Assembly: GCF_017565305.1 (NCBI RefSeq)
Contig: NZ_JAGEKP010000004.1
Coordinates: forward strand, 1-64,000
Length of the DNA stretch: 64,000 bases
Direction: 5' to 3'
From: Leifsonia sp. TF02-11
GTDB lineage: Bacteria; Actinomycetota; Actinomycetes; Actinomycetales; Microbacteriaceae
How positions within the stretch are numbered: position 1 is the first letter of the stretch; the number at the start of each line of letters is the position of its first letter. The translations under genes and the position numbers were made by a program. The notes under the pieces are model-generated. The model ran no database searches. It was given only the letters and a program-made list of their open reading frames with translations, and was not told where the DNA came from. Shown piece by piece: positions 33,482 to 41,157 of this stretch.

Positions 33482-33751
33482 TCACCGTGGCGATCCGCTG
33501 CCCCGCCGGCGCACGTAGTACCCGACGCCGACCCCGGCCCAGGCGGCGAGAGCGGCCCAGCCCACGCAGAGGACGATCGGCCACGGCCCCCGTGTCCCTC
33601 CGAAGAGCGGGCCGACGAGTGCGACGATGCCGAACATCACGGACAGGACGCCGTAGAGGATCGCGTTGGTCCTGGCGCGGCGGAGCGACCCGGCGATGAC
33701 CCACCACGGCCGACCCGCTCGGCGCACGCATTCGTCGTGGACTCCGCTCAC
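33482..33751 (-). CDS. Small two-helix membrane protein
   Basis: An 89-residue protein with two hydrophobic helices (AILYGVLSVMFGIVALVGPL and IVLCVGWAALAAWAGVGVGY) joined by a short GGTRGPW turn; both ends are basic. GTG 33751 follows GGGGGAG by 8 nt, so I start it there instead of at 33781. No family is recognised. It lies just downstream of tRNA-Met on the same strand. Confidence 0.65.
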   Translation of the reverse strand: MSGVHDECVRRAGRPWWVIAGSLRRARTNAILYGVLSVMFGIVALVGPLFGGTRGPWPIVLCVGWAALAAWAGVGVGYYVRRRGSGSPR

Positions 33752-33833
33752 TTGTCCGCTCCCCCGTCGGATGGCACGCATCAGACCGCGACGCGCGCCG
33801 TGCCAGACTTCGCGGCAGAAGCGGAGGTCCTTG

Positions 33834-33907
33834 TAGGGCGGACGGGACTTGAACCCGTGACCGGCGGATTATGAGTCCGATGCTCTAACCAGCTGAGCTA
33901 CCGCCCC
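33834..33907 (-). tRNA. tRNA-Met (anticodon CAT)
   Basis: A 74-nt cloverleaf: acceptor GGGGCGG/CCGCCCT with a G-U first pair, D arm GCTC...GAGC, anticodon loop CTCATAA giving CAT, and T arm ACGGG-TTCAAGT-CCCGT. The D loop AGCTGGTTA and a paired first position are not initiator-like, so it is an elongator. A tRNA-Ile with lysidine-modified CAT is the alternative I cannot exclude. CCA is not encoded. Confidence 0.92.
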
Positions 33908-33923
33908 GTGCGCTCTCCCCTGG

Positions 33924-35177
33924 TCACTCCGGGGTGGGCACGCCGGGGGCCGTCGCCGTCTCCGGGTCGGCCACCGGCTCTCCACGATACAGGCTCTCGA
34001 AGGTGCTGATCGTGGTCTGGATGTCGTGCGTCGCGACGATCCGCAGCGACGCGTTCTTGAGGACGTCGAGCTCGTCCTGCGGGAGGGTGAGCACGCTCTC
34101 GAGCTTGTCGGCGAGGTCCTGGGCGTCCCCCGGCCGGAACAGGTGGCCGTTCTCGCCGTCGTGCACCAGGTGCGGAAGCGCCATGGCGTCGGCGGCCACC
34201 ACGGGGAGAGCGGACGCCATGGCCTCCATGGTCGCGATCGACTGGAGCTCGGCGATCGACGGCATCGCGAACACGGCCGCCCGCGTGTACGCCTGGCGAA
34301 GCTCCTCGTCGGTCACGTAGCCGAGGAAGTTCACCCGGTCGGCGATGCCGAGGGTCTCGGCCAGGGTCTGGAGGTTCTTGAACTGGTCGCCGCCGCCCAC
34401 GATGTCGAGCTTCGCGTCGAGCTCGGCCGGAAGCAGCTTGACCGCGTTGAGCAGCACGTCGATCTGCTTCTCGCCGGTGACCCGGCCGACGAACAGGATG
34501 CGGTTGTCGGTGCGCGGCGTGAAGTCGGGTGTGTAGTTGTGCGCGTCGATGCCGCACGAGATCGCGTGCACGTTGGTCAGGCCGGTGGCGGCTTCCAGGA
34601 ACTCGGCGGCGCGGCGGGTCGGTGTCGTGATCGCCTCGGCGCGATCGAAGCTCTTGCGGGCGTCCCGCCACGCGATCGACACGAACGTGTGGTGGAGGAA
34701 CTTCGGCAGGCGCGTGAACTCGATGATGTTCTCCGGCATCACGTGGTTCGTCGCGACGATGCGGATGCCGCGCTTCTGCGCTTCGTAGGCGAGACCGCGC
34801 CCGATCACGATGTGCGACTGGAAGTGCACGACATCGGGCTTGACCTCGTCGAGCACGCGACGCGCGTTCGCCTTGCTCATCCACGGGAGGGCGAAGCGCA
34901 GCCAGTCGTGCGGGTACCAGCGCCAGCTGCGGAGGCGGTGGGCCGTCATCTTCTGGCCCTCGTGCTCCTCGATCCAGGTGCCGTGGCGCCGGCTCGCGGC
35001 GGGGGCGACGATGTGCATGTCGTGGCCGCGCTCGACGAGGCCGGCGGCGAGCCGCTCGGCGAACCGGGCCGCGCCGTTCACGTCGGGCGGGAATGTGTCG
35101 CAGCCCATGAGGATGGTCATCGGCCTGTGTTCGGCCGGGGCGGGCGGGATGTTGTGCGTTCCGCTCGTATCAGGCAC
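33924..35177 (-). CDS. GT4-family glycosyltransferase
   Basis: A 417-residue GT-B glycosyltransferase. The N-terminal domain opens MTILMGCDTFPPDVNGAARF, the acceptor-side glycine loop typical of GT4 enzymes. The C-terminal domain contains ILFVGRVTGEKQIDVLLNAV and the PSIAELQSIATMEAMASALP segment with the conserved E-x7-E retaining motif. It is probably a membrane-peripheral enzyme that adds sugar (mannose or glucose) to a lipid such as diacylglycerol or phosphatidylinositol, as related actinobacterial proteins do. GTG 35177 is the first start; ATG 35123 would give a shorter N-terminus. It sits just after tRNA-Met. Confidence 0.88.
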   Translation of the reverse strand: MPDTSGTHNIPPAPAEHRPMTILMGCDTFPPDVNGAARFAERLAAGLVERGHDMHIVAPAASRRHGTWIEEHEGQKMTAHRLRSWRWYPHDWLRFALPWMSKANARRVLDEVKPDVVHFQSHIVIGRGLAYEAQKRGIRIVATNHVMPENIIEFTRLPKFLHHTFVSIAWRDARKSFDRAEAITTPTRRAAEFLEAATGLTNVHAISCGIDAHNYTPDFTPRTDNRILFVGRVTGEKQIDVLLNAVKLLPAELDAKLDIVGGGDQFKNLQTLAETLGIADRVNFLGYVTDEELRQAYTRAAVFAMPSIAELQSIATMEAMASALPVVAADAMALPHLVHDGENGHLFRPGDAQDLADKLESVLTLPQDELDVLKNASLRIVATHDIQTTISTFESLYRGEPVADPETATAPGVPTPE

Positions 35178-35263
35178 GTGGTGAGTCCCTCACGGTCGTT
35201 GGCCGGGATGATCGCCCCGGCGACGGTCTGAGTGCGCCGGACGGGTCGGACCGGCGATTCATC

Positions 35264-35278
35264 GGCCTAGTCTAGGCC
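35264..35278. repeat. Short palindrome at the DMT gene stop
   Basis: GGCCTAG-T-CTAGGCC is a perfect dyad that includes the stop codon of the DMT-type gene. It could serve as a weak terminator or a protein site in front of the glycosyltransferase. Confidence 0.3.
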
Positions 35279-36232
35279 GGATTCCCGGACGGAGTCCGCA
35301 AGCTGCCCGCTGAGCGGCGAGTCGACGTGCGACTGCGGATGGTGCTTGGCGAGCTGGAAGACGCCCAGGATGGCCACCGCGCCGGTCAGGGCGAAGCCCA
35401 CCATCGCCCACCACGGAGCGCCTGCGGCCTCGTTCAGGACCACGATCCCGATGGTCACCGCGACCAACGGGTCGATGACCGTGAGACCGGCGATGACGAG
35501 GTCGGGCGGCCCCGACGAGTAGGCGTTCTGCACGAAGTAGGCGCCGAGCCCGGCTGCGGCGAGCAGTGCGACGATGCACAGCACGAGCAGCCAGTCCCAC
35601 TCCTGGTTGGAGATGCGGTCGATGACGACCTTGGCGAGCGTCGCCACGAAACCGTACAGCACGCCGGCCCCGACGATGTAGATGATCGCCTTGAACCGGT
35701 GGCGGAGGAACCAGAACGCCAGTCCAAAGATGATGAGGACGACCGCCAGGATGATCAGGATGACGACGAGCGCCCGCGACGTCACCGGTTGATCGCGCGC
35801 GAAGATAGCGGCGATCACGACGAACGCTCCGACGCCTCCCACACACAGACACACCGCGATCACGGACTGCCTGTTGAGTTTCACGCCGCTGACCCGGGCG
35901 TTGAGCACGCTCGTGATCACGAGCCCGACCACGCCGAGCGGCTGCACCAGGATGATCGGCGACAGCTTGAGGCTGACGAGCTGGAACACGATCGCCAGCC
36001 CGAGCAGGAGCGTGCCGATCACCCAGGAGGGCCTGGCGAGCAGCAGGCCGAGCTGGCGGAGATTAAGGCCGCCCTTCGCGTCCTGCGTCTGCGCCTCGAC
36101 TTTCGCGACGCCGTGGTGCTGCAGTTGCGCTCCGATGGAGAGGAACACGGCGCCAACGAGTGCGACCGGGATGCCCAGGAGCTGACTGGGCTGATAGGCC
36201 AGCTCGAGCGCATCCATCAGTTCCGTACCCAC
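35267..36232 (-). CDS. DMT-superfamily (EamA/NIPA-like) membrane protein
   Basis: A 321-residue transporter-like protein with nine or ten transmembrane helices. The early GAVFLSIGAQLQHHGVAKVE and the VQPLGVVGLVITSVLNARVS stretch are characteristic of the DMT/NIPA-like group in actinobacteria, and the second repeat has IDPLVAVTIGIVVLNEA. This family moves small metabolites or magnesium; substrate unknown. The C-terminus is hydrophilic. It has its own transcription unit, divergent from def. Confidence 0.82.
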   Translation of the reverse strand: MGTELMDALELAYQPSQLLGIPVALVGAVFLSIGAQLQHHGVAKVEAQTQDAKGGLNLRQLGLLLARPSWVIGTLLLGLAIVFQLVSLKLSPIILVQPLGVVGLVITSVLNARVSGVKLNRQSVIAVCLCVGGVGAFVVIAAIFARDQPVTSRALVVILIILAVVLIIFGLAFWFLRHRFKAIIYIVGAGVLYGFVATLAKVVIDRISNQEWDWLLVLCIVALLAAAGLGAYFVQNAYSSGPPDLVIAGLTVIDPLVAVTIGIVVLNEAAGAPWWAMVGFALTGAVAILGVFQLAKHHPQSHVDSPLSGQLADSVRESGLD

Positions 36233-36272
36233 GCCACGACCCTACCGAACATGATCCCGATAGTCTTGCCGA

Positions 36273-36839
36273 ATGGCCGTCCTTCCGATCCGGATCACCG
36301 GAGACCCCGTCCTGCACACGCGCGCCGCGGAGGTGACGGAGTTCGACGACGAGCTGCGAACGCTCGTCGACGACATGTTCGAGACGATGGACGAGGCGCC
36401 GGGAGTCGGGCTCGCCGGGCCACAGGTCGGTGTGCCACTGCGGCTGTTCGTCTACGGCTGGACCGACGACGACGACGTCGAGCACCGGGGCGTCGCGATC
36501 AACCCGGTGCTGTGGCTCAGCCCGCTGGAGGTCGGCGAGCCGGATGAGGACTCGGAGTCCGAGGGCTGCCTGTCGTTCCCGGGCGAGCGCTTCCCGCTCC
36601 GCCGTGCCGGACGGGTGATCCTCGAGGCGGTCGACCTGGAGGGCGAGCCGTACACCGTACGCGCCGACGGCTGGCTGGCCCGCATCTTCCAGCACGAGTA
36701 CGACCACCTCGACGGCGTGCTGTACGTCGACCGGCTGGAGCACCCGTACGGCAAGCAGGCGCTCAAGGCGCAGCGCAAGAACTCTTGGGGCGTCCCCGGG
36801 CTCAGCTGGCTCCCCGGCCGCGACCACCTGGAGGACTGA
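36273..36839 (+). CDS. def: Peptide deformylase
   Basis: Peptide deformylase, 188 residues, removes the formyl group from new proteins. Motif 1 is GVGLAGPQ (44-51), motif 2 EGCLS with metal ligand Cys99, motif 3 HEYDH (His141, Glu142, His145). All metal ligands and the catalytic Glu are intact. The spelling LAGPQ in place of the common IAAxQ is frequent in actinobacterial paralogues. It is divergent from the DMT gene with 40 bp between starts. Confidence 0.95.
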   Translation: MAVLPIRITGDPVLHTRAAEVTEFDDELRTLVDDMFETMDEAPGVGLAGPQVGVPLRLFVYGWTDDDDVEHRGVAINPVLWLSPLEVGEPDEDSESEGCLSFPGERFPLRRAGRVILEAVDLEGEPYTVRADGWLARIFQHEYDHLDGVLYVDRLEHPYGKQALKAQRKNSWGVPGLSWLPGRDHLED

Positions 36840-36855
36840 CCGGCGGCGGCCCGCT

Positions 36856-37731
36856 CTACCGCAGCGGCACGCCGTGAACGCCGTTGTGGTGGCGGAGGGC
36901 CGGGAACACCACGGAGAGCGAGAAGCCCACGCCCGGGACGCTCCGCGCGTCCAGGACGCCGCCGTACAACGCGACCCGGTCGCGCAGCTCGTTGAGGTCG
37001 GGGCCCTCGACGAACTCGGTAACGGCGCGCAGGTCGTCTTCCGCGCTGTAGGCCGTCGCCTTGTCCACTCCGTCGCGGTCGAGCCCCGCCCGACGGGCCG
37101 CTGCCCGGATGCCGTCGTCCTCGACCGTGACGTGGAGGCCGTCTGCGGTCCAGGCGAAGCCCACCGTCGCGCGTGTGCCGGGGCCGCCGTGGTCGAGGGC
37201 GTTGCCGAGGCTGGTCTGCAGAATACGGAAGACCACGAGCTCTGCGCCCTGCCGCAGCTCGTACCGCTCCCCCGTCTCCGTGGAGGTCACCTCCAGTCCC
37301 GCCTCCCGCATCACCCGGAACAGGTCGCCTGCGGAGTGGAGGCTGGGTGCCGGCGCGGAATCGCGCACACCCTCGGCCACGGCGTTCTGAAGCCTCCGCA
37401 AGTCGGCCAGAGCGTCCCGCGCCGACGTCTCGAGCGCCGCCGCCGAGCGGGTCGCCGCCTCCAGGTCGGTGCCCGCCGCGTAGCGCATCCCCTCGGCCTG
37501 GGACACCACACGGGACACGGACGCGACCGCCACATCGCCCAGCTCGCCGATGATGCGGAAGCGTCCGGCCTGCTCTGCGACCTCGAGCTCGCGGTCGATC
37601 CGGTCCCACTCGCGCTCCTCGCGCGCCTCTTCGGCGCGGCGCCGCCGCCTGCGCTCCACGAACCAGAGCGCCGCGAACACGACGGCCGCCGCGAGGAACA
37701 CGGCGGCGAGGGGTATCGCGAACGGGGTCAT
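36856..37731 (-). CDS. Histidine-kinase-like protein lacking the phospho-acceptor His
   Basis: A 291-residue protein with one N-terminal transmembrane helix, a basic linker and coiled coil, then a NarL-type kinase layout. Where the dimerisation box should read ELHD, this protein has ELGD (Gly65), so the phosphorylated His is missing. The ATP-binding part keeps an N-box (LGNALDHGG) and a G-like segment (VTVEDDGIRAA), but the later GxGL is replaced by a sequence ending in VGFSLSVVFPAL. I infer a pseudokinase that might bind ATP and regulate the kinase at 38915-40138. ATG 37731 gives the membrane helix. Confidence 0.75.
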   Translation of the reverse strand: MTPFAIPLAAVFLAAAVVFAALWFVERRRRRRAEEAREEREWDRIDRELEVAEQAGRFRIIGELGDVAVASVSRVVSQAEGMRYAAGTDLEAATRSAAALETSARDALADLRRLQNAVAEGVRDSAPAPSLHSAGDLFRVMREAGLEVTSTETGERYELRQGAELVVFRILQTSLGNALDHGGPGTRATVGFAWTADGLHVTVEDDGIRAAARRAGLDRDGVDKATAYSAEDDLRAVTEFVEGPDLNELRDRVALYGGVLDARSVPGVGFSLSVVFPALRHHNGVHGVPLR

Positions 37732-37815
37732 GCTGGTCCTTCCAGGGCCGGCGGACGCGGCCCGGACGATCATATCCGGGCCGCGCTGCGCTGCGAGGTG
37801 CGATCTTCCCCGGCG

Positions 37816-38127
37816 TCAGGCGCTGTCCCCGCGGTTGGCGCGCAGCACCTCCAGCCGGGCGCGGTACTCCTTCTCGTCGATGTCGCCGTTGGCGTAGCGC
37901 TCCGCGAGCGTCTGCTCGGCGGCGCGCGTCCCGGAGTGCGGACCCCAGCCGTAACCGCCGCGTGCTGCTGCGGCGCGGCGCCAGCGACGGCCTGCGAGGC
38001 CGAAGATCAGGAAGAAGATCCCGATCCAGAACAGCGGGATCAGGAACCACCACCAGCCGAACCAGGGGCCGCCTCCCCAGGCGACGACGGCGCAGGGTGC
38101 GGCGGCGACGGCGAGCGTACTGAACAT
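37816..38127 (-). CDS. SHOCT-domain membrane protein
   Basis: A 103-residue protein: one strongly hydrophobic, Trp- and Phe-rich transmembrane segment (WFGWWWFLIPLFWIGIFFLI) near residues 20-45, a basic Arg-Ala linker, and a C-terminal SHOCT motif (LAERYANGDIDEKEYRARLE). It is encoded between the pseudokinase and the two-component pair, all on one strand. A palindrome shared with the pair's promoter lies about 100 bp upstream, so it is probably one of the response regulator's targets. Confidence 0.85.
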   Translation of the reverse strand: MFSTLAVAAAPCAVVAWGGGPWFGWWWFLIPLFWIGIFFLIFGLAGRRWRRAAAARGGYGWGPHSGTRAAEQTLAERYANGDIDEKEYRARLEVLRANRGDSA

Positions 38128-38227
38128 GGTGCATCCAATCGGTGAGCTGTCCGCGGCTTTCGCGGAACCACTCTCAGCCTCGCCGGAGCGGCCGTCGGGC
38201 GAATCCACCGGCGGGAGACACCTGCGC

Positions 38228-38243
38228 TACTCCCCCGGGAGCA
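38228..38243. promoter_or_regulatory. Palindrome copy 2, upstream of the SHOCT gene
   Basis: TACTCCC-CC-GGGAGCA: one arm differs by one base from the perfect copy at 40197-40212. It is 101 bp upstream of the SHOCT start and downstream of the response regulator stop. Confidence 0.55.
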
Positions 38244-38255
38244 CTGGGCGGCCGG

Positions 38256-38918
38256 TCACTGCCGACCGGGCTGCACCAGCCCGGTCTCGTACGCCACAAC
38301 GACCAGGTGCACCCGGTCGCGTGCCGCCAGCTTGGTCATGATCCGCGAGACGTGCGTCTTGGCGGTCAGGGGGCTGAGGAACAGCCGCTCGCCTATCTCG
38401 GCGTTGGTGAGGCCGTGACCGACCAGCGCAAGGACCTCGCGCTCCCGGTCGGTCAGCTCGCGCAACGCCTCAGGGTCGGGTGCCGGCCGGAGACCGCCCG
38501 CGACACGCTCGATGAGGCGGCGGGTGGCGCCGGGCGACAGCAGCGCGTCACCCGCCGCGACCACGCGGACGGCGCGGAGCAGCTCGACGGGCTCGGTGTC
38601 CTTCACCAAGAAGCCGCTCGCGCCCGAGACGATGGCCTGCGCGACGTACTCGTCCAGTTCGAAGGTCGTGACCATCACGATGCGCGTCCCCGCGAGCTCC
38701 GGGTCGGAGGCCAGCTCCCCCGTCGCCCATAGTCCGTCTCCGTCGGGCATCCGGATGTCCATGAGCACGACGTCGGGACGGCTGCGCCTGGCGAGTTCCA
38801 CCGCCTCGCGGCCCGTCGCCGCCTCCCCGACGACCTCCAGGTCGTCCTCGGCCTCCAGCAGGGCGCGGAAACCCGCCCGCACCAGATGCTGGTCGTCGGC
38901 CAGCAGCACGCGGATCAT
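38256..38918 (-). CDS. NarL/LuxR-type response regulator
   Basis: A 220-residue regulator. The receiver domain (1-120) has the acidic pocket DD at residues 8-9, the phosphorylation site Asp54 in VVLMDIRMPDGDG, and the conserved Lys in GASGFLVKD. The output domain begins LTDREREVLALVGHGLTNAE and holds the LuxR helix-turn-helix. ATG 38918 overlaps the kinase stop by four bases, so both are made together. The likely targets are its own operon and the SHOCT gene, which share a palindrome. Confidence 0.95.
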   Translation of the reverse strand: MIRVLLADDQHLVRAGFRALLEAEDDLEVVGEAATGREAVELARRSRPDVVLMDIRMPDGDGLWATGELASDPELAGTRIVMVTTFELDEYVAQAIVSGASGFLVKDTEPVELLRAVRVVAAGDALLSPGATRRLIERVAGGLRPAPDPEALRELTDREREVLALVGHGLTNAEIGERLFLSPLTAKTHVSRIMTKLAARDRVHLVVVAYETGLVQPGRQ

Positions 38919-40138
38919 TCGCGCTCCGTCCTGGGGCGCGGGATCCGCGCCTCGATGGTGAGCCCGCCGCCGGCAGTCTCACGGGTGTCGAACCGTCCGC
39001 CGAGCAGTTCGGCGCGCTCGCGCATTCCGACCATCCCCTTGCCGCCGTCCACCGGTGCACGCGCGCTGTCGGCGTCGGGCATCCCGCGGCCGTCGTCGGC
39101 GATCGTGAGCACGTAGTCGCCGCCGACCTCCTGCAGGGCGATCGACACCGTCGTGGCCTGTGCATGCCTGCCGATGTTGGTCAGCGACTCCTGCACGATC
39201 CGGTAGAGGGCGAGCTGGGTCGCGGCCGACGGAACCGAGGTCAGGCCGTCGTCATACTGGATGTCGAGTCCCGCACGGCGGTAGGTGTCGACCAGAACGG
39301 GTATGCGCGCGAGATCGGGCTCGGGGGCGCGCGCCGCCGGATAGCCCTCCGTGCGCAGGAAGCCCAGCACGCCGCGCACCTCTTCGAGGGCCTGGCTGCT
39401 CACCGACTTGATCGCCTCCAGGCTCTCCCTGGCCTTTTCCGGGCGACTGTCGAACAGGTGGAGGCCGACACCGGCCTGCACACTGATCTGCGACAGCGAG
39501 TGGGCGAGCACGTCGTGCAGTTCGCGGGCGATGCGGAGTCGCTCGGCCTCCGCTGCCGCCTCGCGTCGTGCTGCGACCTGACGCGACACTTCGCGGTAGC
39601 GCTCCCGACGGCCGCGGATGGCTTCGCCGACGCCGACCAGCAGCGTCAGCACGAGAGCGATGATGAGGGGACGGATGACCGCCTCCGGACGCCCGACGAG
39701 CAGGTAGGCGCCGAGCGGCCCCACGACGGCGATGCCCGCCACGGTCCACCAGGCCCAGACCCGTGCCGAGCGCACGACAGCACCGACCACCGCGAACGCG
39801 AGCGGAAGGGCCGCGAGCGGTGGGCCGACCGTCAGGGCGATTGCCGGAATGCAGAGCGCCGCAACGGCGACGACCACTGGTCCGGGGTGGGCGCGCCCGA
39901 GGAGCAGCAGGAACGAGGCCGCCAGCGCGACGAGGACCGCGACCAGCGTCCACGGGTCTTCCGCTGCGGAATGCGCGGCGATGAAGACGCCGGGAAGCTG
40001 CACGAGCACCGAGAGCACCACGGGGAACCAGATCGCCCCTGGCGGACGGCGGCGGCCCCCCCAGCCGGGAGTCCAACCCCCGCTCTGGCCGACGTCGTGC
40101 CCCGGCGGGCGGGAGTCGGCGGGCGGGTTCCAGGGCAT
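38915..40138 (-). CDS. Sensor histidine kinase (NarL-type)
   Basis: A 407-residue membrane sensor. A proline-rich cytoplasmic start is followed by five or six transmembrane helices with almost no extracellular loops (residues 35-175), so it senses membrane state or something within it. The dimerisation box ERLRIARELHDVLAHSLSQI has the phospho-acceptor His, and the ATPase has TNIGRHA, DDGRG and GKGMVGMRERA. This is a DesK-like HPK7 kinase. A TAGCAT hexamer (40150-40145) ends 6 nt before ATG 40138, so it is apparently leaderless. Confidence 0.93.
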   Translation of the reverse strand: MPWNPPADSRPPGHDVGQSGGWTPGWGGRRRPPGAIWFPVVLSVLVQLPGVFIAAHSAAEDPWTLVAVLVALAASFLLLLGRAHPGPVVVAVAALCIPAIALTVGPPLAALPLAFAVVGAVVRSARVWAWWTVAGIAVVGPLGAYLLVGRPEAVIRPLIIALVLTLLVGVGEAIRGRRERYREVSRQVAARREAAAEAERLRIARELHDVLAHSLSQISVQAGVGLHLFDSRPEKARESLEAIKSVSSQALEEVRGVLGFLRTEGYPAARAPEPDLARIPVLVDTYRRAGLDIQYDDGLTSVPSAATQLALYRIVQESLTNIGRHAQATTVSIALQEVGGDYVLTIADDGRGMPDADSARAPVDGGKGMVGMRERAELLGGRFDTRETAGGGLTIEARIPRPRTERE

Positions 40139-40144
40139 TCCCTC

Positions 40145-40212
40145 ATGCTAATGAGCGCACCGCGCCCGTGCAGTGCCCCCGCGGGAGTCTGTCGGCTACT
40201 CCCCCGGGAGTA
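40145..40212 (-). promoter_or_regulatory. Kinase-regulator promoter with palindrome copy 1
   Basis: The perfect inverted repeat TACTCCC-CC-GGGAGTA (40197-40212) stands about 59 bp upstream of the kinase start. The -10 hexamer TAGCAT is at 40150-40145, so the palindrome would be centred near -66, the position of an activator site. A half-like GCGGGAGTC is also seen at 40181-40189. Confidence 0.6.
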
Positions 40213-40371
40213 CGCAGCCCGCCCTCGGCTCGCTCACGGTCTATGGCGCCGTCCGCGCGCGGCAGAGCAGGCCGCGATCACCGCAGCACGGGCTGACGAG
40301 CAGGAACTCCGCCGGCGCGGTCGGGTCGAGGAACGAGATCCCCCGGGGACCGCCAACGCGTCGACTCCGAC

Positions 40372-40575
40372 CTACGGATTGTGCTGGGCGTCGAAGATCT
40401 CGCCGTCGTCGCCGTCCGGCCGCCCGAACAGCGGTCCGAACGCCGGGCCGCCGAAGCTGGTCAGCCCCGCCTCGCGCTCCAGCGAGGCACGCAGTTCGTC
40501 GTCGTCGTTCTCGTACTCTTCGACCGGTTCGTCCGCTTCTTCGGGCTCTCGGTGCTCCGGCTCCCTGTCATCCAT
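40372..40575 (-). CDS. Small acidic protein (67 aa)
   Basis: A 67-residue protein, half of it Asp and Glu in the first 35 residues (DDREPEHREPEEADEPVEE), followed by a more ordered section (AGLTSFGGPAFGPLFGRPDG) and an acidic end. No signal or membrane segment. TATCAT (40587-40582) ends 6 nt before the ATG at 40575, so the transcript seems leaderless; the longer frame upstream is not used. Function unknown. The low-complexity start resembles DNA mimics or chaperone-bound proteins, but this is not established. Confidence 0.65.
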   Translation of the reverse strand: MDDREPEHREPEEADEPVEEYENDDDELRASLEREAGLTSFGGPAFGPLFGRPDGDDGEIFDAQHNP

Positions 40576-40649
40576 GGCCGAATGATACTCAGTTTCAGGT
40601 GAACGGGAGATGTATTCCGCGAACTGCATGCACAGGAAGCCGACGGGCT

Positions 40650-41045
40650 GCGAGGATCGTCGCCCTCGCCTTCGCGAGCCCCGCCCGCCGGCCCCTGGAG
40701 GCACGACCCGTGCAGTGGGTGGGCACGCGGTCCTTCAGCCTCTACCTCGTGCACGAGCCGATCCTCGTCGCCGCGGCTCTGCTGGTCGGCGTCTCCGGGT
40801 GGTGGCCGTGGGTCGCGATCGCCGTCGCGCTCGTACCCGCCATCCTGCTCTCGGCTGCGCTCTTCTACCGTGTGGTGGAGCACCCTTCGATCGGGTTGTC
40901 CCGACGCGTCGGCCGACTCATCGCCACTCCTCCGAGCGCACGCGCGAGCCGGACCGCGAAAGGGAAAGGGAAAGGCCCGGACGCTTTAGCGCCCGGGCCT
41001 CAGATGCTCCCCGACTTGGACTCGAACCAAGAACCTGCCGGTTAA
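40650..41045 (+). pseudogene. Acyltransferase-3 (OafA-like) C-terminal fragment
   Basis: The frame encodes VQWVGTRSFSLYLVHEPILV, then two hydrophobic helices and FYRVVEHPSIGLSRRVGRL, which are the last two helices and C-terminal motif of acyltransferase-3 membrane proteins. The preceding 300 or so residues are absent, and no start or ribosome-binding site is present. The frame then runs without a proper end into the tRNA-Asn gene. It is a truncated relic, perhaps left by a deletion next to the tRNA. Confidence 0.7.
40973..41000 (-). terminator. Terminator after tRNA-Asn
   Basis: A 13-bp stem with one G-U pair (AGGCCCGGGCGCT opposite AGCGTCCGGGCCT) and a two-base AA loop. On the minus strand it lies 6 nt after the mature tRNA-Asn end and is followed by three T residues and then TTTCCC repeats. 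Confidence 0.7.
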
Positions 41046-41079
41046 CAGCCGGCTGCTCTGCCAATTGAGCTATCGAGGA
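41007..41079 (-). tRNA. tRNA-Asn (anticodon GTT)
   Basis: A 73-nt cloverleaf: acceptor TCCTCGA/TCGGGGA, D arm GCTC...GAGC, anticodon stem GCCGG/CCGGC with loop CTGTTAA giving GTT, and T arm with GTTCGAG. Discriminator G as usual for tRNA-Asn. CCA is not encoded. A terminator follows directly. Confidence 0.95.
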
Positions 41080-41157
41080 ATGCTTGATCAGCGAAGCTAC
41101 TCTAGCAAGACTTCGACCACCGAGAGAAATCGGCCGGGCATCCCGCGCGCGTCGCCG

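Noticed and set aside
33834-33907. tRNA with anticodon CAT as initiator tRNA
   Set aside because: The first acceptor pair is a G-U wobble pair and not an open mismatch, and the stem lacks the three G-C pairs of an initiator. tRNA-Ile with lysidine cannot be excluded without comparison.
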